Shown here piece by piece: positions 11,701-20,700 of a stretch of DNA of 64,000 nt. The DNA is taken from contig JAOTOL010001211.1 in NCBI GenBank assembly GCA_034440575.1, positions 1 through 64,000 on the forward strand. The letters are read 5' to 3'. How positions within the stretch are numbered: the stretch's first letter is position 1; each line of letters starts with the position of its first letter. The stretch comes from Imbricaverruca yamaguchii (lineage: Eukaryota > Arthropoda > Thecostraca > Neoverrucidae). The notes under the pieces were generated by a model that saw only the letters and a list, made by a program, of their open reading frames with translations, did not search any database and was not told the origin of the DNA. Both the position numbers and the translations under genes were made by a program.

Positions 11701-14700
11701 GAGGTAACGGCATTGTCGAGCGCCATCATCGGACAATTAAGGTGATGGCGGCCCGCCAGGACTGCACCTACGGTGAAGCGGTACACCGTTACAATGCTAC
11801 GCCTCGCGACGGTGTACGACCCTCCAGCGCTCCGGCGGCCGGGCTCTTCAAGCGCGCTGGCCGGGACTTGCCGGTGGCCGCCGATGTGCAGGGGCCCAGC
11901 AGGACGATGCCCGTGGCGCACGACGGCTCTGAGCGTGCGCGCGCGATGCTCCAAGTCGGTGACACCGTGTGGATACGACGCCGAGGTCAGCCGACGCGGT
12001 GCACGGATGTGTCGCGGCGAGGTGTGGTGACGCGGCTGCTCCCGACACCGCTGGTGGAGGTCGACGGTACCCCGTGGCACGTGCGGTGTGTCCGGCGGCG
12101 ATTCGGGAGTGAGGACGCCGGACCAGACGGGAGCGCGAGCGAGTCTGGGGACTTTGACCCACCGGAGGAGGTGATGGAGCAGCCGCGTAAGGTGTCGCCC
12201 AGTGCGGGTGGGGCGGTAGAACCGGAGGCGGAGCGGCCGCCACCGGCACCGCCGGATGCGTGGGCGGCGGCAGAAGTGAGTGCAGACCTCGCAGACGGCG
12301 CGGGCAGGGCGGAGGATTTTGAGGACGATGCGGTGTATGACCACCCGAGCGCTGAATGTGTGGTCACTGAGGACGCGCGGGATGGGCGAGCCGCGCCCCG
12401 GCGAAGTATGCGTGTGAGGCGGGCGCCAGTCGAATTGTATGGCTGCGGTGTACCAAGTGAATCGTGTATACCGGACGACGATGATGATTATTGATAATCA
12501 GGTGGAGGTGTAGTGAGCTGGTGCTGGAGCTGGCCCTGCGCCACGTGGCACTCGGCGCGTCACGTGGTCACGTGGTCACTGTCACGTGGTCACGGCCGTC
12601 AGCGGTTTCTGCAGCCCGGTCTGTGGTTGGGGCGGCTAGGTCGGCGGCGCGCGGGGGTGACTGCCCGCAGTTGGTCGAGGGGACGCGTGGCCGGTGCTCG
12701 TGGCTGGGTCGCCGGACACTGCCAATACACGTCCTTCCCCGTGCTCGGCACTTACTTTCTAATCGGCAACTACAATTAGATACATATCAGAACCGTGGCC
12801 GCGTCGCGGAATTGGAGCAAGGAGGATGACCGTGATTCAACGGGGTGTCAACTCCGAAGGCTAATGCCGTCGTCAGCCTCTTTGACTTGGCCCCAATGCA
12901 TTGCATGTCACCTACGTTTCCGAATTCGTCGGGACTTTTGCAGCCATGGGATCATCGTCCGCAGATATAACCCACTGTCATGGATTGGCAATGACAATGA
13001 ACTCTGAGATGTGCCCCACCTTTCTCAGCTGGTCGAGTTCCTGCCCGGTCTACATGAGCAGCGAAACTTTCGAATATGATGTGATTAGGAAAACGTACGA
13101 AAATAAATTGCTAGGCACTTCGAGTGCGCAATTCGGAAACTCGCTTAAAAGGGAAATATTTTCGCACGGTTTCCTAATCGCATCAAATTCACAAGCTTGT
13201 CCCTCAGTAGACGGGGTGTCTACAGCAGTGAGCCATCTAGTCTTCATAGGCGCACCGGAGGGGGCCCAGCCCCCCCCATGAGACCAAAGTGTCCTTTTGG
13301 CAAAAAGTGCCCTTCTGACGGAAAAGTGCGCTCTTGGCCGGAATGTCTCAAATTCAGCCCAAAAATCACCTGCCTGATGTGCCCCGCCTGTACCAAAGGT
13401 GCTCTTTGGGCCAAAAACTGCCCTTTTTGCGAAAATGTTTCACGCCCATCCACCTTCCCCCGGTCAACAAACCTTCCAGTGTGCCCCGGACCGCAAAGTG
13501 GCCCTTTGGAGCCGGCCAGGTGCCCTTTTGGAGCCGGCCAAGTGCCATTTTCGGTCCCGCCCCCCGATGAAAAAATTATGGGTGCGCGCCTGCTAGTCTT
13601 CAAGCATCGCCTGCTTTGCTAAGCTGGTCAAGCTCTGACGGTGACGAACTCTCTCGTTCTCAAACCCAACTCACCTTTCTGAGTCGCTCCAACACTAACA
13701 CTGGTGGGCCATCCGGCCACAAATGCCATCCACCTTTCTGAGCCGGTGGTTATTGGTTTTACGATACCTCCACTATCGAGTCATATAGCATCGACCATCT
13801 CTCACGCCGATCGGGCGCGGGCGAAAAGTAGTGACAGGTGAAGCTCGAACCCACAATCTTTGGATTGTGAGACGAGCACCGTACCCCTAGACTACTCGTC
13901 CCCACCACCCTTTTGATTCGATCCGACTTCAATGCTGACGGGTCATTCGGCCTTAAATGTCGTCCACGTTTCTGAGCTGGCCGGACTCCAACTATGAGAG
14001 ACAGCGCCGCTCCGATGCGCCGCACGGCCTCCACCTTCACCCACCGTTCTGAGTCGGTCGGGGTCCAGCAGCCGACCGTCCGCGCTGAGCAGCTCCTGCC
14101 ACACCTCGAGCGTCAGGTACGGGTGCTGGTTCTCCTCCGGGTGCACGTCTGTCTCCTCCGCCGGAGGGCTGCTCACACACGCCCCGAGGCAGCGTTAAAA
14201 TAATGGATTTTCGCCAGGTGTGAGGTGTCGAAGCCAGCACAGCAGGATGTCGAAATATGACATGAAAAGCATGCTATTTAGTTACTATGTATATTTTATA
14301 AGTAGTTCAAATTCAGTGTTGAGCAAAATCCATTTTCGTACCTTTTGAAACATTGCCGTAACTTTTCGTTTGTGTTGGGTGGTACATAATACTTGGATTC
14401 ATACATTTACAAACAATACAAATAGCTATGCCATAAACTGGTATTGTACAACAGACCAGACCGGATATATTGAGAAAAAAAAAAAAACCAAAAACCCCCC
14501 CCCCCCCAACACCCCCCCCCCCCCACCCCCCCCCAAAACCCCCCCCCACCCCCCCCCCCCCCCCAAAAACCCCCCCCCCCCCCACCCCCCCCCCCCCCCA
14601 AAACCCCCCCCCCCCCCCCCCCCAAAACCCCCAAAAACCCCCCCCCCCCACCCCCCCCCCCCCCCCCCCCCCCCCCAACCCGGCCCCCCCAAAAACCCCC

Positions 14701-17700
14701 CCCAAACCCCCCGGGAAATTTTATAGGTAATCCTTCTATCTGCAATTATCCTGCAAGAAGTTTGTATATTACGATCCGTTTTGGTGAGCATAAGCATGCT
14801 ACAAACAAGATACTGTTAGAAATGATGCATGATGACTTCACAAACTCATAAAAGCACAATGGTAATGCTTCTTTGGGAAAGAGGCCGATTCGGTGTTCAG
14901 AAAGTGGTATATTCCAACCAATTTCAACAATAATTTATAACTGCCCCCGCGGTCACCCACATATCCTGCGAACTAACCACTCACAAGAGATGTGATGTGA
15001 CACTCAAGACCGATGTGATTCGGCCGCCTGAAGTGATATGTGAACCCAAATTACGCATTGTGAAACCAAATTATGCATTATAGTATAGCTGGGCTACATA
15101 CGGTCTACAGAGTTTTCTAGATAGACAGCGAAAAACTTAATAATCGAACTCGGCACGACATTCGTTCAATCCAACTTAATTCCAACAGAGGTCATTGGAA
15201 TACAAATTACCTCCTTCTCCCTGGTATTGCATATTTGTTAGGTATACCATACGAACAGCAGACACAAACCAAGTGAAGCTAAAGACAAGCTATGCAGAAG
15301 GAGAACACGATTATGGGGATGAAACAATTGACGTTTTAAATATGATATCTTGTAGAAAGAAGAAATAAACGCAAACTAAATTAAGTGACAAAAAGCACGT
15401 GCGCCCGGCATGAGCACGTATACCACAACCACTACGGCGCGCTTATGATCTTATGATGAATGGTTGAATGCCCTGGAGTGTGAGCCACCGCGATCCGGTT
15501 TCTGTAATTCGATAGAGATCCCACATTTTTAAAGAATATAATCGTCATGGAAATCATAGCAAAACTGTTCGACCTTCATTTAACACGCGCACGTCTGGGG
15601 AGCCCCCTTGCGGTTTTTCCTAATTTTCCGCCATACTAATTGGGTGAGCATGGACAAACCTCGCACAGCTGCTCATTGGTCTTTTCCGCATACCCTCATA
15701 TATTTTTAATCCTGGGTCATCTCAGGTCAGGTCACCAGGTCAGGCGAAGTGACCCAACTACACTCGGAGTTCTAGGTGGCATAACTTCCACCATAATTGG
15801 GGGATTGACATCAAACTTATAACACGTCATGATTTCATCAGGGACCATAACATATATATCGTTTTTTCCGTAGCATTTACCTGAGGTCAGGTCGAGTCCA
15901 TGGCTTCCCCATTATAGGGCTATGGTAAAATATACAAATGCTTCCTTTTAACATATTTGCTCACGGAATGACATCACAACGGTTGTGGCATATAGTTGGG
16001 GAGCTATGCTCAATGTTACCGCTGACATTTTTGCTCAGTGACCTCACCAAGGTCATCTGAGGTCACCTGAGATCACTGGCACATTCATGTGCATTATATC
16101 TCACTGCATTGAGCTAGAAGGCCGACATTACCGTCATTGTGCTTGTATCGCCAAGACGCATCGATTGATACATTACATGACCTCCCTAGGCTACTTCATG
16201 ACCTTGACCTGAGGACATAGTTTCGGTTGACCTGACCTTCAATCACACCGCCTATTGTCGATAGCACATTTCAAGGACTGTCAAATAGCGTTTGCCGTTT
16301 GTTTCTATCTGTTACAGGTCCTGAGATATGTGTCAATATCTGAGTCCCACCCGATCTGGTCGAATTCGGCCAATGATGACCCAGTGACCTGAATATTGAG
16401 CTGAGCAGAAAAAAATAACCGAAACACTTTCGATAGAGCCTGTCACATGCTCTTCAACGCCGTTTTCCGTTTGTAGCTAGCTAGCATAGTTCTAGAGATC
16501 TTAGGGGGCAGACATCTGCCCCCACCGGACATGCGAAGTTGGCGCGGACCGCCAGACGTGCTAGTGTTAACGAAGAAAAGTACAAATACTTAAGCTACAT
16601 ATTTAAACCATGCTCCCAGTTTTCGGCCAAGGATCTCAACATCACGGATCATGGTCGAGGACTTCGAACATTTTTGGAAATAGGTTTCAAACGTTTACCC
16701 GGTTGAATGTGTCCCTGGTTACATGAAGGACATGCAGTTTTACTTTGAGCCCCACAGAATACCCAGCCAGTTGGTAGTTCAGTTGGTTAGAACGCTGGCA
16801 TGCATTGGTCCCGCTGTGCTAGCAAGGCAGGGTTCGAGTCACTTCGCGCCCTGGCACTGAGCCTCCGGCTGGGAGGGTCAGATGGCAACGGGGCCGATAA
16901 GGCCGGGGAAGAGCTACCGAGCCGGCGGTGTAGATACATTGACGGCAGGTTTAGCTCTCGGTCAACACTCTGCTGTTGAACGACAGTTCACGGATCGGGT
17001 GGTGGTGTCAGGGTTCACGCAACAGGCTCTGCTTAGCAATATTATCCTGGCCCACCGAGCCATCTGAACGAGAAATCGGACGGAAATAGTAAGACTTCTT
17101 TTTTTTTAATGGGAAAGCCAAGGGTGCAATGGTCCACCCAAATGACAAACCGGACTCGTTGAGTCCCATTTCGGTGCTGGTATAGCAATATCGGAAATAA
17201 ACACGACCTACTTAGATTATTCAACAGAGCATACGGTGTGCACTGTTTATAGTTGGATTGTTACATTCCACGTTTTGATGCGTGCACTTAGTTTTAAATA
17301 TATAGTTTGTCTGAATTCTCGCTGGGGTGGCTTTATGAACCAAAATCCTAAATACACGCAGGGCTTGTTGTGTGAGCACTGTTCCCACCATCCGATTTAT
17401 GAAGTTCTGCTCAACGACAGAATTTTAACCTCGAGCCCGACTTGCCGTCAACGCACCGACACGGCCGCCCCGGTAGCTCGTCCCCAGCCTCATCGGACTA
17501 GTTGTCAACTGATCTTCCCGGCCGAGGGATGAATGGGAGTACTTGAAGCGACTGGAATCTTGTCAAGTTAGGAGAGACATGCCAGTGTTCCGACCAACTA
17601 AGTCACCGGGACGGTACATTCGATCCAGCAGCAACAGTTTGGAAATCGCGGCTCACATTTCGGCATGAGCACATTCAAAACCAATTCATTTCAGTCCAAA

Positions 17701-20700
17701 TTGTTGAATGTATTACTACCTAAATTTGCGGTCCCTGCTAAATATTGAGCGTGGATCTAAAACTTAAATACATTATTTTGAAGTTGCAAAACAGCATAGG
17801 CGTCGTGCCGTGTTCGGCCATTTTGTATCGCATGTCCGCCTAGTTCCTGTCGCACGCAACCAATCAGTACAGCAAGCAACTCACTGCCAGTTGCTGGGAT
17901 GAAAATTGGAAAAATCAAAGTTAAAAGAGCAAGAGCCATTCAGAATGACGAAACAAAAAACAGTGCGGCAGCGAACAGTTCTTAAGGTAAGGGCCGGGTC
18001 AGAACGTGTTTGGCCGGGCCGCTCAACTGTCCTATTCTAGAGGGGACACGGGAGTATACTGGATCGGACTCCACCACTGAGCCATCACACCATGCGCAGG
18101 CCAAACTTCACGATATCCGGATGGGACGCCCCCACTCAGTTCTCCATCCCCGAACCGACGACGTCGACGATTACAAACCAGCCCTCTTCTCCCGAGCTTT
18201 GCGGAAGCCCACGTACACCCACCCCACACCTGGGGAGGGATGACCGAGTGGTTAAGGTGTTGAGCCAAATGATACCAAAGGTCCCGGGTTAAACACTCGC
18301 ACCACTCAGGACATTTCCCAATACCGCGGCCCACCGACGAAAGCGTTTGCGGCATCATTAGCCGTGGTCGTACATACAGTACGTCGAGTACCACCCAACA
18401 AACAAACAACAAACCATCTCGCACCTGCACACGAAGAACAGGTGGCAGCCGCCGTCGGAGTTGCCGCCGCCGGCCAGTAAGTGGCTCCAGCGCCGGAACA
18501 GCGCCACCAGCCGGCGCAGGCCGCCGCGGTGGAAGTGCAGCGTGCGATAGTGCGACTGGCGCGAGCACACCACCAGCTGGCCGCAGTCGGGCTGGTGCGG
18601 CGTCAGGAACACGTGCACCGACCGAGCGCGGCCTGCGCGGCGCCGACACCGGGCGTAGTGAGGCGCACGACACAGCTCTCGGATTGGGCTTCCCGTACCA
18701 GAGTGTACAATTCCGGCATAAACAATGTGCTATTGACAATGGTAACCGGATAAATGTACGTACAGCAAATGTACGTATGCCAGATGTACGCAGGCAAATG
18801 TACGTAAGCGCAGATGTACGTATGGCTAATGTACATAAGCACAAATGTACGTATGCGCAAAAGTACGTATGCGCAAATGTCCGTAAGCGCAGATGTACGT
18901 AAGCGCAAATGTACGTTCACGCACATGTACGTAAGGCCAAATGTACATATGCGCAAATGCACGTATGACAATTGTACGTAAGCGCAAATGTACGTAAGAG
19001 CCCTACGTACATTTCTACGTAGCGAATATGCACCTAACCAAATGTGCTTAGACGGAAAGGCACTTACGCCTAAATGGACATGCATTGGCTGATACGTACA
19101 TTTGCTCTTGCATTCTTTTACGTTTAGGTACTGTTGCGCTTGTGTACATTTGCGCTTGCGTACTTTTTCCTTTACGTACATTTGCGCTTACGCACTTTTA
19201 CGCTTGCGTACATTTGCGCTTGCGTACTTTTGTGCATACGTACATTTGCGCTTACGTACTTTTGCGCATACGTACTTTTGCGCATACGTACATTTGCGCT
19301 TACGTACATTTGCGCTTACGTACTTTTGCGCATACGTACATTTGCACTTACGTATATTTGCGCATACGTGCATTTGCGAATGCGTAAATTTTCGTATACG
19401 TACTTTTGCTCACACGTATATTTGCGCTTACGGAGATCTGCGCATACGTGCATTTGCGCATACGTACTTTTGTGCACACGTACATTTGCGCTTACGTACT
19501 TTTGCGAATACATACATTTGTGCATACATACATTTGCCATACGTACATTTGTGCTTACGTACATTAGCCATTCGCACAGCTGCGCTTACGTACAACTGCC
19601 AAACGTACATATGCGCTTACGTACATTTGCTTACGTACATCTGCCATACATACATTTGTCCTAAAATCATGGACAATATGTATATGAATGTACTATGTAC
19701 AGTACGTTAGTTATTAGGGCTTTAGGGCGCATCGACTGCATTAGTCATGTAGTATGTACAGTACGTACTCCGTACAATATGCACTATGTACAATACGTAC
19801 TATGTACAAAATGTAATATGTGCAATATGCACAATGTACAATATGTATTATGCACAATATGTACTATGTACAATATGTACTACGTACAATATGTACTATA
19901 TACAATATGTACTATGTACAATATGTACTATATACAATATCCACTATGCAAATCCATAGACAATATACAAGAATGTAATTGACAATGCATATCCAACATA
20001 AGTAGGGATAAGTGCCCTCAGCCAAATCAACAGTCACAATACATGATCATGTCCACTTTTGGTCGCATTGCTCCAAAACGAATACGTCAGGATGTCAGGC
20101 GCACGACGACGTTTTCGGAGTGGACTTGCGGTGCCGGAGTATACAATTCCGGCATACACAGTAAGCAAGAATGCAATTGGTACTGCATATCTACCACAAT
20201 CAAGGGTAAGTGGCATCAACCAAATAATGATTCACAATAAATGAGCATGGCTACTTTTGGTCGTATTGCTCCGAAACAAATATGCCAGGTTATTGAATCC
20301 AATGACCGAATTAAGAGCGTCATAATGTAAAGTAGAATAGCCCTTGGAAGTTGAAAATCCGGACTATCATCTTTATCTCAATGCTGATTGGAAAGTGTGC
20401 TCAACATCCTTGAATAGTACTGCAGGTGGTGTGGGTCGCAGGCAGTACGGACATGGCGTGCCCCCGCTCGAACTGCACGACGCCCGGCGGACAGAGAACG
20501 GTGTGATTGGTTGGCTATTGGTTTTACGACACAACGACCCTTGATTGATGTAGCGTCGCCAATCTCTAACGCCGATTGGCCGCGGGCGAAGAGTAACGAC
20601 CGGTGAGACTCGAACCCACAACCTTTCGATTGTGAGACGGCAACTTACCCCTAAACTACTCATCCCCCACACCTGTGTGAGGAGCGGATAGGCTGCAGGT

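Larger units (their letters stand above)
8267..12779 (+). mobile_element. Ty3-type LTR retrotransposon, nearly complete
   Basis: LTRs 8272-8572 and 12509-12774 begin TGTAG and end CTACA, flanked by a perfect 5 bp duplication ATTAG (8267-8271 and 12775-12779). One gag frame and one pol frame are both open across the interior; pol runs protease, reverse transcriptase, RNase H, integrase, the Ty3/Metaviridae order. The LTRs differ by a 34 bp indel, one substitution and one G-run length change, suggesting a recent insertion. No clear tRNA primer site follows the 5' LTR; a weak purine tract GGTGGAGG precedes the 3' LTR. It lies in a TBC1D16-like intron, opposite to that gene's direction. Confidence 0.93.

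Noticed and set aside
14313..14745. Poly-Pro and poly-Gly frames
   Set aside because: Translation of the C-rich tract.
15720..16240. Many AGGTCA/TGACCT half-sites, possible nuclear-receptor enhancer
   Set aside because: Spacing and orientation are irregular and the segment looks repeat-derived; no evidence of function.
18603..19710. Frames with repeated CAYVHLRLRTF
   Set aside because: Translation of the 18 bp minisatellite, open in all three frames.
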